DNA from: Lineus longissimus
Lineage: Eukaryota; Nemertea; Pilidiophora; Heteronemertea; Lineidae
NCBI RefSeq assembly: GCF_910592395.1
Contig: NC_088309.1
Location: forward strand, 11,598,501 to 11,662,500
DNA length: 64,000 bases
Reading direction: 5' to 3'
This document shows positions 43,927 through 54,000 of the stretch, one piece after another; positions within the stretch are counted from its first letter, which is position 1, and every line of letters starts with the position of its first letter. The notes beneath the pieces were generated by a model that worked only from the letters and a program-made list of their open reading frames with translations, searched no databases and had not been told where the DNA came from. Position numbers and translations under genes: made by a program.

Positions 43927-45011
43927 TCGTCAAAACTCGACGGCCAGCCTCTGTAGTGTACGAAGAATTGGAGCTTTCCCGTGCGTTTCCGGCGTTTTAA
44001 AATATCGACGTGATAGGTTTGCTCATCCGTTGGCATCTCAATTTTCTGCATCTGATGTTCATAAAAAGAGCCTTTGATCAGTTCTTGGTGTAAGTCATGT
44101 AGCTTATAGGTGGATGGCTCTGTCGCTCTGCGATGTGCGACTACAAAATACTCTTCTGTCCATTTGGCAGTCGATCCTTTCTCAAACAGGCTGGTGGGAA
44201 TTCGAGCGATACGAACTAAGTCCCCTATTTGGAAACGAAAAATAGCTTTTTTCGGAAATTCCTTTCCGTACAGTTTGTCCCATAAATACTCTTCGTGTTC
44301 AATCTTCACATCCTTGGGTTTCATACCGATTACTCTGTGAACGCTTGCATTGTAAGCAGCCAGCAAATCGGGCAGTGCCTCCAACCATTGGTGTGTATTG
44401 CGTTGCGTGAACAAACGAAACATTCTGTTTTTCAACGTTCGATTGAATCTCTCCACTAGGGCCGCTTTGGGATGACTGTAGACGGAAAATAGTTTAATCC
44501 CACGCTTTTTTAAAAGGCTTTGTACAGCACCATTGTAAAACTCACCGCCTTGATCCACTTGAATAAGTCGCGGTTGGCGTTTTAGTCTTCTGAAAATATC
44601 CTCCAGGATCGAAGCTACCTCGCGGCCAGTTTTTGTTTTCAAGGGTGCCGCAAAAGCAAAACGTGAAAATACATCGATTCCGGTCAACAGATATTTATAA
44701 TTCGAATTGCGAGTGGCTATTGTATCGAGCGAAACTAAGTCTAATTGCCACTGATCATCGATTCCCCTTGCAATAGTCTTTCTGCGCGGGAAACGCCATC
44801 TCACATATCGATGTAAGGTTTAAGTGTCTTGTCCCCTCGACCAATCTTTAACCTGAGTTCTTGTAATCCAGGGTCGACGTTTTTTCGCTTCCCTATAAAG
44901 TCTCTCTAGCGAGGAAAAGGCCGCCGGCGAATTTGCGAGCTCCGTGTAAATTTCCGTCAAGAAAAGATTAATACGATCTTTTTCGTCTTTGTTCGTTTCA
45001 CCCATTATCAC
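43890..45011 (-). pseudogene. INT: Retroviral-type integrase with chromodomain
   Basis: Inserts the element into host DNA, giving the 6-bp duplication seen here. An N-terminal segment (45,011-44,820; ERLYREAKKRRPWITRTQVKDW) is followed by an in-frame TAA at 44,820-44,822, then the catalytic core in the same frame. Core residues: aspartate in WQLDLVSLD, aspartate in LIQVDQGGEF, glutamate in ALVERFNRTLK, about 34 residues apart. The C-terminal part has the SH3-like FRFQIGDLVRI and a chromodomain (YHVDILKRRKR, FFVHYRGW, SFDEWV). The chromodomain is usual for Polinton integrases. The core is otherwise undamaged; the single stop would remove it from any product started at 45,011. Confidence 0.93.
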
Positions 45012-45046
45012 TCTTTTAAATAGTGTAAAATCTTATCGATGGATCT

Positions 45047-45111
45047 CTAGTCACTGCTTACGATAATGACCGCCTCATCTTCATTGTTCTCGTTTTCACG
45101 TCCGCTGGAAG
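45047..45111 (-). pseudogene. Severed 3' tail of the zinc-finger gene
   Basis: The frame of the basic protein at 47,352-47,760 resumes on the other side of the LTR element for about 20 acidic codons (ENNEDEAVIIVSSD) and stops at TAG 45,047-45,049, only 35 bases before the integrase start. This shows directly that the LTR element landed inside the gene. Confidence 0.7.
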
Positions 45112-45742
45112 TGTTACAGATCGGTAGCTTGTTTAGTCTTTGCTTGTACATGTACTTGACAGTTCAAGTAGGCCTATATTTTGGTGAATCATAACAGGGT
45201 TTTTGTCTGTGCCGTGCCCAATCAAGGTCGTCATTTCTTATTTTAGCATGTGATTAGATAATGTTTGATGATATGTTTTGTAACTCGACACGCTATGACA
45301 ACGAGATATTATTGACGTAGGCACGAGTTTCATAAGGTGTACTTTGATGTATTATGTCATTTGGCATATATAAGTTATTGGCCAGCTGACCTGCTGATGG
45401 GACTGTTGCTATGCGATTAGAAAATATTTGGGTCCATACGTGGCCTTCGGGGGGAGTTCTGGAATAGCTGTCCGTACGACAACACCTGTACAGGAAACGC
45501 TGCCGTTCTCGTTTCTCGTTTATCATATATCGTCTATCTCGTCTATACAGCCCTTATTTATTTTGGAAGCCCAAGAATTACGTTTTTAAATAAAGTACAA
45601 ATAGTGATTTTCTTGTTTTGTCGGATTCACAATCCTAGAGAAACCTGCAGTTCCTTCTACAGACGTGCTCTCCAGTAGCCTTCTATCGACTGCTGGATGG
45701 GAGCAAGATCCTCGGAAAATACGTAGCTAGCAAACTACAACA
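45112..45742 (+). repeat. Left LTR
   Basis: Begins TGTTACAGATCGG, ends AACTACAACA. Contains a TATATAAG-like box near 45,367 as a possible promoter, shared with the right LTR. Minus-strand frames inside it are the same in both LTRs and are not genes. Confidence 0.92.
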
Positions 45743-45805
45743 TGGTGGAGAACCCGGGTAATTGAAACATCATCGTCATCGTGGAAGGAACCTCACAAAA
45801 CAAGA

Positions 45806-46591
45806 ATGGCTGTTCTACTCCCTGCGGACTTGGAAATATTATTACGAACAAACGGACTATGTGTGCAAAACGCCACTTGGAACTTAAGCGCTAGTTCAGA
45901 GGGATTTACAGTGACTCTAGAATGGTTAAGGTATAGTGATGGACATGTTATTCCATTTAATCAAAACTACCATCCACTTGACAATAGATTGTTTAGCTAC
46001 GGCGGCTGGAAACCTCCATCAAAACGAGATCGTGATCGTGAGCGCTTTGAAAGATTTTTGAACAGGAAGAAGTTAAACAGTGATTTCAAACCAGTTGCGA
46101 AAAGTGAGGAAAAATCGGTGCAGGTGTGCATCTGTGAAAACATACTTGCAGATGTACCGGACTTTATGGAGGACATTCGTTACGTCATGTGCATTAATGA
46201 GACCGGTAAAGAGGATGCCAATGCAGAATTACACAACTCGTCGAAATCAGCCTGTGATTCGTCCTTGATATATAATTCCACCAGTACACAGACTACCAAA
46301 ACCATATCTGAAGCCAGGGAGGAAATATATTTGAAACAGGGAATAGCTCAAGTCAACAGACCCCGTGGAGGACTGTGTTTGGCGCGTCGTTCGAAGCCAT
46401 TTAGACCCGGATCGCAAGCCCAAAGGCCTACAACTACATCTATGATTGAAAACGAAGATACTACTTTCCTACAGCAGAGCCAACTAGCCCCGGGATCAAA
46501 CCCCCCTAACCAAGGGAGAACATTCCGCGCCCGTAGAAGTCGGCCATTCCGACCAGGAGACGGTAGTACCCGAATTGGAAATATTACTTAG
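45806..46591 (+). CDS. Unknown ORF of the LTR element
   Basis: 261 residues from an ATG 63 bases after the left LTR. The first third is mixed (LEILLRTNGLCVQNATW, LEWLRYSDGHVIPFNQ), followed by a dense basic helix KRDRDRERFERFLNRKK. The last third contains two near-identical arginine motifs, ARRSKPFRPG and ARRSRPFRPG, about 55 residues apart, in a glycine/proline/arginine-rich context reminiscent of RNA-binding tails. There is no zinc knuckle, protease or RT. Position and basic motifs suggest a Gag-like or RNA-binding role for packaging by a partner element, but this is inference. The frame is intact. Confidence 0.6.
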   Translation: MAVLLPADLEILLRTNGLCVQNATWNLSASSEGFTVTLEWLRYSDGHVIPFNQNYHPLDNRLFSYGGWKPPSKRDRDRERFERFLNRKKLNSDFKPVAKSEEKSVQVCICENILADVPDFMEDIRYVMCINETGKEDANAELHNSSKSACDSSLIYNSTSTQTTKTISEAREEIYLKQGIAQVNRPRGGLCLARRSKPFRPGSQAQRPTTTSMIENEDTTFLQQSQLAPGSNPPNQGRTFRARRSRPFRPGDGSTRIGNIT

Positions 46592-46712
46592 CTATAACTG
46601 TGATGAACAGAATTAGATTAACTTGGTTATAACGACGATTGACATTCGATTAATGGACTATCAATTTTTGTCTTTTTAAGATTCGGGACGAATCTTCTCC
46701 AAAGGGGGGAGT

Positions 46713-47347
46713 TGTTACAGATCGGTAGCTTGTTTAGTCTTTGCTTGTACATGTACTTGACAGTTTAAGTAGGCCTATATTTTGGTGAATCATAACAGGG
46801 TTTTTGTCTGTGCCGTGCCCAATCAAGGTCGTCATTTCTTATTTTAGCATGTGATTAGATAATGTTTGATGATATGTTTTGTAACTCGACATTGACGCTA
46901 TGACAACGAAATATTATTGACGTAGGCACGAGTTTCATAAGGTGTACTTTGATGTATTATGTCATTTGGCATATATAAGTTATTGGCCAGCTGACCTGCT
47001 GATGGGACTGTTGCTATGCGATTAGAAAATATTTGGGTCCATACGTGGCCTTCGGGGGGAGTTCTGGAATAGCTGTCCGTACGACAACACCTGTACAGGA
47101 AACGCTGCCGTTCTCGTTTCTCGTTTATCATATATCGTCTATCTCGTCTATACAGCCCTTATATATTTTGGAAGCCCAAGAATTACGTTTTTAAGTAAAG
47201 TACAAATAGTGATTTTCTTGTTTTGTCGGATTCACAATCCTAGAGAAACCTGCAGTTCCTTCTACAGACGTGCTCTCCAGTAGCCTTCTATCGACTGCTG
47301 GATGGGAGCAAGATCCTCGGCAAATACGTAGCTAGCAAACTACAACA
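46713..47347 (+). repeat. Right LTR
   Basis: Nearly identical to the left LTR, with a 4-base insertion (CGACATTGACGC versus CGACACGC) and a handful of single-base differences. It is preceded by the purine tract and followed by GAAG. Confidence 0.92.
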
Positions 47348-48170
47348 GAAGCACTTGTGTCTGCCACGCTGTCCGAATCAGGTTCCGACCTAAAAGGATA
47401 TGTTTTTTGCGCTCCTTGTTTTGCTCCTAGCTTCTTCCTCGGTGTTTCCTCGATCGGGAATACGGGAAAGGCCAAGTAACGCCGCCGCATTTTCGGTTTT
47501 GTTAACGTATCCTCGCCAGCTTCGTACATCATGTAGAGTTGCATTAATAGTTTATCGCCGCCTTGGTTCAATTTCACCATGGACATCTTCCGTTTTCTCG
47601 TTGGTGTGTTTCTGGCTAGTACTTGCTTTCCCTTAGTTTGATTCTTAGTTCCTTTGGAAGTAGAGGGAATCACTTCGGGGCTGTCTTCGGTCCCATTGGT
47701 CTTAATCGTTGGTTTTTTGTTGATTTTTGTCATCTTATTATCTTTTGTCTCCCAGGTCATCAGTTTTTCCGCAGGGGAAGGCGTTATGAAGGCGCTCTTT
47801 GAAGCGCAGGAGCCCGCCTGATCTTGTTGTTTCTTAACGCGCCGTGTTTCTCGTTCTTTTTCTTATGACAAGAATTGCAACGTTCGGCGTCCAACTCGAA
47901 GTAACTCTCTTGCGGGTATGGCCGGTGACAGCGTTTGCATTCGCGAAACGATCTCTGCTGACATTTATAACAAAACGGTTTGCCCTCCATTAGAAAGGAG
48001 TAAGAAGAGCACCAATTACACCTCTTTTTTACGTGTTCATAATCGGTGTCGGAATTGAAATGTTCCTCATTAGTCTCCGTGTGTTTTACTTTCGCTATAC
48101 GCTTCCCAACCTGTGGTGTTGCTTTTGCGCTGCTCGGCAGTTCTTTGGACATCTTGTCTTGTAATAGCAT
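47348..48170 (-). pseudogene. Polinton zinc-finger protein, split by LTR element
   Basis: The N-terminal part (48,170-47,784) carries a cysteine-rich double zinc-binding block: RCNWCSSYSF, KPFCYKCQQR, ECKRCHRPYP and ERCNSCHKK, each a CxxC pair. Proteins with this arrangement are frequent Polinton passengers and may bind nucleic acid. After a frame change around 47,790 a basic, threonine/lysine-rich part follows (47,760 down; KRKMSMVKLNQGGDKLLMQ). The gene is then cut by the LTR element at 47,348; the last codons are on the far side (45,047-45,111). The start is the ATG at 48,170 or a few codons later (MSKELPSS). Confidence 0.65.
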
Positions 48171-48241
48171 TTAAAACTAAGGTGGTCCTGAGGGAGGTTA
48201 TATCCTGTACAGTTATAGACATCATTTTCTCTTCTCACATG

Positions 48242-49001
48242 CTACTTTTCACTGTTTTTAATAGTGTCCTGTATGAAATCTAGCAGCTCTTTCGGGCTTG
48301 CCTTGGCACTCTCCTTTAGGGCAATGTTGCACTCGCCCCATGCTCCTGTGTAAATTTCGTGGTTTTTCCGTTTGGCCAGGTGCCTTTGGTAAGCGGCTTT
48401 CAGGGCTTCTTGATACGAATACGTTACCGGATTTGGTCCGCTGCACTCGAAATCTCGACCACGTCTTGCGAGACGTGCCATACAGATGTCTGTTGGCGTG
48501 TTCACCAAGTACATAATACTGTGCATCTGAAGTGCTAGCATTTGCATTGTCTTCTCGGCCTCTGTCATCGCAAAATCGATGAGGAAATCTCTTGAGAAAC
48601 AGCTTATTCTCCCAAGCTCGAATAAGGTTTCGACGAAGGGGAGGGGCGAAAAAGGTTTCGATCCGTGACGATTATTGGAATGTTCTTTTCCCTCTTCTCC
48701 ATCGCTAACTTGTTCAAAAGCTGAGGAACTGTCTCTCGGACGACTCTGTTGAGCGACTGGACAAAATGGATGTGGGCTAGGGGAGCCTCCATTAAGGGGT
48801 TCTCGTAACACATTTTGAGCGGGTTGTGTCCCTGAAACGAGGTGAACTCGTCCAGGCATTCCCTTATGCTAACAATATTGAAGGGTAGATCGTCGCCGTG
48901 GAAGGTAGCCATTTCTTGTATTTGATCTATGATGGTTGTTTTGCCGGCTACGATTTTCCCTCGACCGTGAACATAAAGACATTTTCGGCAGGACGACTCA
49001 T
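48242..49001 (-). pseudogene. dNK: Deoxynucleoside kinase (frameshifted)
   Basis: Homologue of the deoxynucleoside kinase / viral thymidine kinase (P-loop dNK) family, which phosphorylates deoxynucleosides for DNA synthesis. The ATG at 49,001 leads into VFMFTVEGK, the start of the P-loop; the rest of the loop (AGKTTIID) is in another frame after a change near 48,945. Then come LLNKLAMEK and a DRN motif (IIVTDRNLF), a second frame change near 48,640, and the C-terminal part with ETLFELGRIS, the LID-type arginine helix ICMARLARRGRDFE and a normal end. Total length (about 250 codons) suits the family. Such genes are not part of the Polinton core, so this is cargo. It pairs functionally with the dUTPase at 57,515. 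Confidence 0.75.
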
Positions 49002-49133
49002 CCTTATATGAATAATATGCTTAATATATGGTTTTATGAACTACACGTATATGTTACAATGCGTGTGCTGGACTATAGAGACAGTCTTTGCTGTACAATG
49101 TAAAGTTTTTCTAGTAAATTCTCTTCTCACATG

Positions 49134-49518
49134 CTACTTATCACAATCTTCAATAGGCTCACAAGGGGATGGTGTAGCTTCAAACTCCTTTACAAAATCC
49201 TGTGGCTCCGTAGATACACTGTCTTCCCCGTCGAAAAAGTCTTGCTCGTTTTTTCTTTCCACATGAGCGCAACAAATAAGAGTGCAGTGAACGTCTTCCA
49301 TGTCACTTTCACAGACGGGCTAATCGTTTGCGTTGTGTCGCGCCGACTAGTACCAACTCGAAACGAGAGTCCCCTCGCTATGGGGAGATTCCTGCTCTTT
49401 GCTCTGTCCGCTTTCACTGCTTTCCTCGTATTTTCTTTTTCTTCCTCTCGTTTGGGGAGGTTTTTTAGCATCGCCGGCCTGAAAAAACTCATCATCCACA
49501 TTTTGTTCTTCGTTTTTA
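49134..49518 (-). pseudogene. Acidic C-terminal fragment, unknown Polinton gene
   Basis: Read on the minus strand directly after the repeat insertion: a coding-like stretch EEQNVDDEFFQAGDAKKPP with a basic RGRKRKYEESSES patch, then a stop. In another frame there is an acidic stretch (ERKNEQDFFDGEDSVSTEP) ending IEDCDK at TAG 49,134. It is probably the 3' part of the gene whose 5' part lies at 50,673 and beyond, separated by the 1.1-kb repeat, but the link is inferred. The stop is embedded in a 21-bp motif shared with the dNK gene end. Confidence 0.45.
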
Positions 49519-49568
49519 GCTCACCTCTTAGCAGAGGTGAGCTTATCCCATACCGTGGCGTCCGTCGT

Positions 49569-49606
<38 letters not shown>

Positions 49607-50622
49607 CGTCGTCGTCCGTCGTCCGTTAGCAGGGCACGTTTCGTAACTGTTGGAGCTATTGAGTTGAAACTTGGTACACATGTACCCTTATGTAATGACA
49701 CATTGGAGACCAAGTTTCGGTCCAATTCGTTTCATGGTTTGGCCACCAGGGGGCCAAACGTTAAAAGTGAAAATATGCAATATCTCCCTTAATAGTAGTC
49801 GGGAAATTTTGAAAAAAATATGGTAGGTACTTCTAGTAAAGGTGCATCAAATATCCTCCGGGTTTTTGATTTGCCCTCCTTTTCAAGGTCACAGAGGTCA
49901 AATAGTGTAAATTGGCCGTTAGGATGTAACGATGGCACGTTTCTAAACTGCAATGACTATTGATCCCAAATTTGGTACCTTAGTCAGGTAATCTCAGGGA
50001 CCGAAGTTTGGTCCAATATGATTCACCACTTGACCACCAGGGGGCAAAATCCAAAAACCTTAAAAATGTGATTTTTCCTTAACTTCTTGCCCGATTGCCA
50101 CCAATTTGATATCAAGGGTACATCTAACCACCATACAGTATATGTCACACAGGTTTTTAATTTGACCTTCTTGTCAAGGTCACAGAGGTCAAATGGCGTA
50201 AATTGGCCGTCAGGCCGTAACTATGGCACGTTTCTTAACTGCAATGACTATTGATCACAAATTAAGTACACATGTACCCCTTGGTCAGGTGGTCTCAGGT
50301 ACCGAAGTTTGGTGCGATCTGATTTGCCGTTTGGCCTCCAGGGAGGGGGCCAAATCCTAAATTCTGCAAAATGCCATTATTCCTAGTATTACTTGCCCGA
50401 TTGGCACCAATTTTATATCATAGGTACATCTAATTCTAACAACCATTCAATGTGTCACCCGGGTCTTCTTTGATTTGACCTACTTTTAAAGGTCACAGAG
50501 GTCGAATGTACTGTAAATTGGCCATTTTGGGGAAATTGTAATTGCTTGGACCTACATCAAACCTAACACTACATGACACAATACCATGCTCTTTATCCAT
50601 CTTTCCTCCACATGAGGTGAGC
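49519..50622. repeat. GTC-rich interspersed repeat, AGGTGAGC ends
   Basis: Begins GCTCACCTCTTAGCAGAGGTGAGC (itself a hairpin) and ends GAGGTGAGC, so the termini are inverted. A (GTC)n microsatellite follows at about 49,560-49,625. Three internal near-repeats of about 250-300 bp follow, recognisable by AAGGTCACAGAGGTCAAAT, ACTGCAATGACTATTGATC and CACCAGGGGGC. Similar repeats are common in marine invertebrate genomes. It inserted into a Polinton gene region. No protein is encoded. Confidence 0.75.
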
Positions 50623-50672
50623 ACAATGGCACTGGCCATTTCATGTCTACTACGAAGCTCTGCTTGCGCTCT

Positions 50673-50998
50673 CTACTGTTGCCCCTTTCCTCTTCCATCG
50701 CCTTCTCCGTTTTGCTGTTCTGCTTTGAAAACCTTGTAACTGGCCTTCTTCAATTTCCTCACGTTCATCAAAAAATCTGCGATGTCTTCCCCAAGTAAAC
50801 TGATGCACTTTTGACGATTATTCTTCAAATAGAGGTGAAACCAGGTGTCACCTTTAAATCGCGTCACATCAACGTTGCACCTGCTATGGTGCAGCGTATG
50901 TTTTTGTATTTCGAGTATTCTTTGTCGAACTCATGTTGCGGCGAGATGCGTCTAATACACTTATGGATATTTGTCCTTGTCACAATGTGATTCCCTGA
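50673..50998 (-). pseudogene. PC4-like small protein, 5' part (frameshifted)
   Basis: Follows PolB closely on the same strand. The coding-like stretch starts near 50,998 (CIRRISPQHEFDKEY) and changes frame near 50,880. It continues with FKGDTWFHLYLKNNRQKCIS and DIADFLMNVRKLKKASY to a stop at 50,673. The pattern 'F.G..W.HLY...+.K.ISL....+..L' recalls transcriptional coactivator p15/PC4-type single-strand DNA binding proteins, but the match is weak. The 3' continuation is probably displaced by the repeat at 49,519-50,622. Confidence 0.4.
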
Positions 50999-51003
50999 CT
51001 TCT

Positions 51004-54000
51004 TTACTCGTTTTTGATGCGGTAGTGTCCAAAGGCGAATGTGTGAATGTTAACTTCGCACAGCCAGCGTTTCGTGTCCAATGGTGACAAAGCTTTTTTC
51101 TCTTGCGTTAATGTATAAAGCTTTAGTTTTTTCGACCTAATCGATTTAAAATTACACGTACTGGGTGCCGCTTGTGAAGATGTGTTCATGTATAGCGCAT
51201 CTTCGTACTGCTCAAAGCCAATGCTTTGCATAACGCATCTGGGCAAACCCTTGGCCTTGCTGGTGACTGCCTCCGACCGATGTCTTGTGCTGTACATTTT
51301 GGCACGCAAACCAACAAAGTCCACAATGGGATCGCAGGCATCCTCTCGCGTGAAAGTACCTCGAACGTTTCTGTTCGTTTCGCAGAAGTAGGGCGAGTCT
51401 TTCGGATAATTAGACAGATCGAAATAGCGTCGGTTCGCGAAGAAGTCCTCGTCCACGTTCCCCTCACATTCTTCTAAGAAATACAGCAGGCTATCCGTGT
51501 CCGTCATCAACAGGTGGCACCGGTCCCCGTACAATGGCTTAATGAAGTCATAGTGCATTTTGTACAATTTCATTTTGCTTGTTTCGAGACAGACCATTCC
51601 CGCTGTGATTGGACGATCCAGAAGTATGCTGCAGGGTTTCAATTTGTATGCCTACCAGTTTCCTATTGTAAATGGTTACTCACTTGAAATTTGGTTTGCT
51701 CGTTTTTGTTAGGAATTTTCTCTTGTCCGACACTAGACTCATATTTATGTGCTTTGTTTTGTCTTGGAGGAATTTCCCGTAGTAAGAATTAATTGCTTTT
51801 TTCCAAAAGTCAGATTCGAGGGGATTGTTTGCCGCGGCCTTCCTCTGCTCCGTGCAGAAGCTGACGAAATCTTTCATCCAGGGCGACTGATCGAAAGCCA
51901 GAATCCTATGCACTTTGCTCAGCGTCATGCCCAGCTGAAGATAATATAGCAGGTTATTCAGATAGACAATGTAATTTGTTCTCGGTCCAAGATGAGGAAT
52001 CAGTTTTTCTCCGGTGGCGGCACTTCGTATTTGTGAGGGATCCATTAGTTTTCCCGCCAAAACATGCATTAGCGGACTCCACTGCGAAGGGCATATGCAC
52101 AGTTTCTCTGGCGCTAAAGGAAAGTCATTGTGCGAATCGTGTAGACAAGTAGGATATTCGAGGTCCATCTCCAGTATGTATCCTGTAGTGCTATCGTCTG
52201 ACAAAGACAAAACATCAAATTCGTTTGGGTCGTCAACCTCGATCCAGCGATAGTTTCCGTGCGGTAAATCTTGACTGAGGGAGTAGCCGTAGAGATTCGT
52301 CGCGTCGAGGGCAAATATCTGCGCGCCACTCTTCTTGTCTGCTTCTCCTGAAAATACCCCCTTCTCTTCAACATCATCATCATCGTCAACAGATATGTGG
52401 GCCCGTCGTTGGAAAATGAAAGCGACACCTCCACGAATGCCTTTTTTGACAAACAGATATTCCTCCAGGTCTTCTATCAAGTCTATATGAGCTCTTGTCA
52501 TTTTGAGCATGGCATCGAATGTCATGTGAGGGGCCGATATATATTTTACTGGATCTAATTGAAAATGTTTCATGGACATGGCACGAAATTTCTCAAAACA
52601 ATCGGCTAGTAGTAAAACGTCTGTTTGGAGATAGACTACAAGATAATCACCAAGGGTCTTGCAGTTCATTGTTCGCCATACCTTCGTTGCATGCTCGTAA
52701 TCCTCCGATGAAATGGGTTGTTTTTTTAGCGAATCGAAAAATGCCTCGACCGGCGGAAGCTGCCTCTCTTGAAGTTTTGATGGCCTGTCCAGATATTCGT
52801 AGCAAAAGACACCCTTGCGCAACAAAAGATCGTACATTTCACTCGATCCTTTCACGTATTCGGAGAGGAGAGGAAATGCGCTCTGGCTCTGCTTCATCCC
52901 ACTTTCCGGGTCTACAATAGTGCTAGTCTTGTTTTTCATCAATTCCACTAGATTTGCTAAAGACGATGGCAAGAATTGAAAACTATCCAGGAAGACTAAC
53001 GTTTGACAATATATGGCCAAGTAGTGCTCTGTGTTTTTAGGCAATATTCGAAACTTTTTCAATTCTCCATCTTGTTTTGCCAATTCCTCTACAAAAAGGT
53101 GATTGTCATATCTTGTGGCATTATGCGCCAAGCCACTGATCTGTAATTCCCTTTCCGAAGCATAAGTCAAGTTGCAACGATTACAGAGAACGTATCGCAT
53201 CCGATCCGCTTGCAAGTGACAATGGTCGATGCACTTTTTCACGCCTATAGTGAATTCAATTCCACACATCTCGCAATGCTGCTGCGAGACAAACTTCTTC
53301 CAATCACGCGAAGACATATGTTCAAGACTGTCTTTGGAACAATGCAAATCGATAATGTGCGCTTCCTTGATCTGTTCATTGAGCCATTCGAGAAATTTCT
53401 TTACACAATCGGAGCCCACGTAGGTGAAGAGGGAAGAATTGTAATCGGGATTGACGCAGAGACGTTTTCCCGCTACCGCGATGGGCATATGGCGGCTTGA
53501 ACCATCACTCAGAGTTGATTCGCATGGCGTAAGACAAGTTTCAAAATCATATATTATCAGGTGCCGTCTCGCGCACATGGCTTTGAAATTGTCGAATTTC
53601 ATTTGGCCTTTCCTCGGAAAGGTGTACACTTGGCCCGTATCTAGACAACATCTTTCATGAGCACGTTTTTTATTCTTTGAGGAATAGCAGGTCAAACACG
53701 ATCTGCAAACGAATTTTTTCCCGTGGCGACCACCAGCTCCGTTGGCGATTAACCTACTCAGATTTGTGATCAGAAAAAAGTGATCTTGCCTGTACAACAA
53801 GTCAATATGCTTCTCTTCCGGAATTGATCTCCTGTTTGCTGAAGATGCAGTACTTGCAACGGTACAGCATGACGTCCTGCTGTGCCAGCAACTTCATGAC
53901 TCTCGTTCGAAAGCCAACGAAAAACGTTAATGGAGAGGTTGTTCCGTAGTTCGAAAGTGGAAATCTGACCAATGCTAGTTGGATCGGAAATATTACTCAA

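Larger units (their letters stand above)
45112..47347 (+). mobile_element. Non-autonomous LTR retrotransposon
   Basis: Two direct repeats TGTTACAG...CTACAACA (631 and 635 bp) flank 970 bp. A 4-bp target duplication GAAG is at 45,108-45,111 and 47,348-47,351. A TGG-initial primer-binding-like site (TGGTGGAGAACCCGGG) follows the left LTR, and a purine tract AAAGGGGGGAG precedes the right one. No reverse transcriptase, protease or integrase is present; one internal frame of unknown kind is. The LTRs differ by only about five substitutions and a 4-base indel, so the insertion is recent. It interrupts the Polinton zinc-finger gene. Confidence 0.92.

Noticed and set aside
45293-47131. Two identical 77-residue minus-strand frames
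   Set aside because: They lie inside the two LTRs; identity reflects the LTR pair, not a duplicated gene.
49190-49681. 163-residue minus-strand frame with a poly-aspartate run
   Set aside because: The aspartates come from the GTC microsatellite; the coding-like signal lies in other frames of the same strand.
51660-51682. Mini-intron GTGAGT...TAG in the polymerase gene
   Set aside because: The GT-AG interval would be only about 21 bases, too short for a spliceosomal intron.
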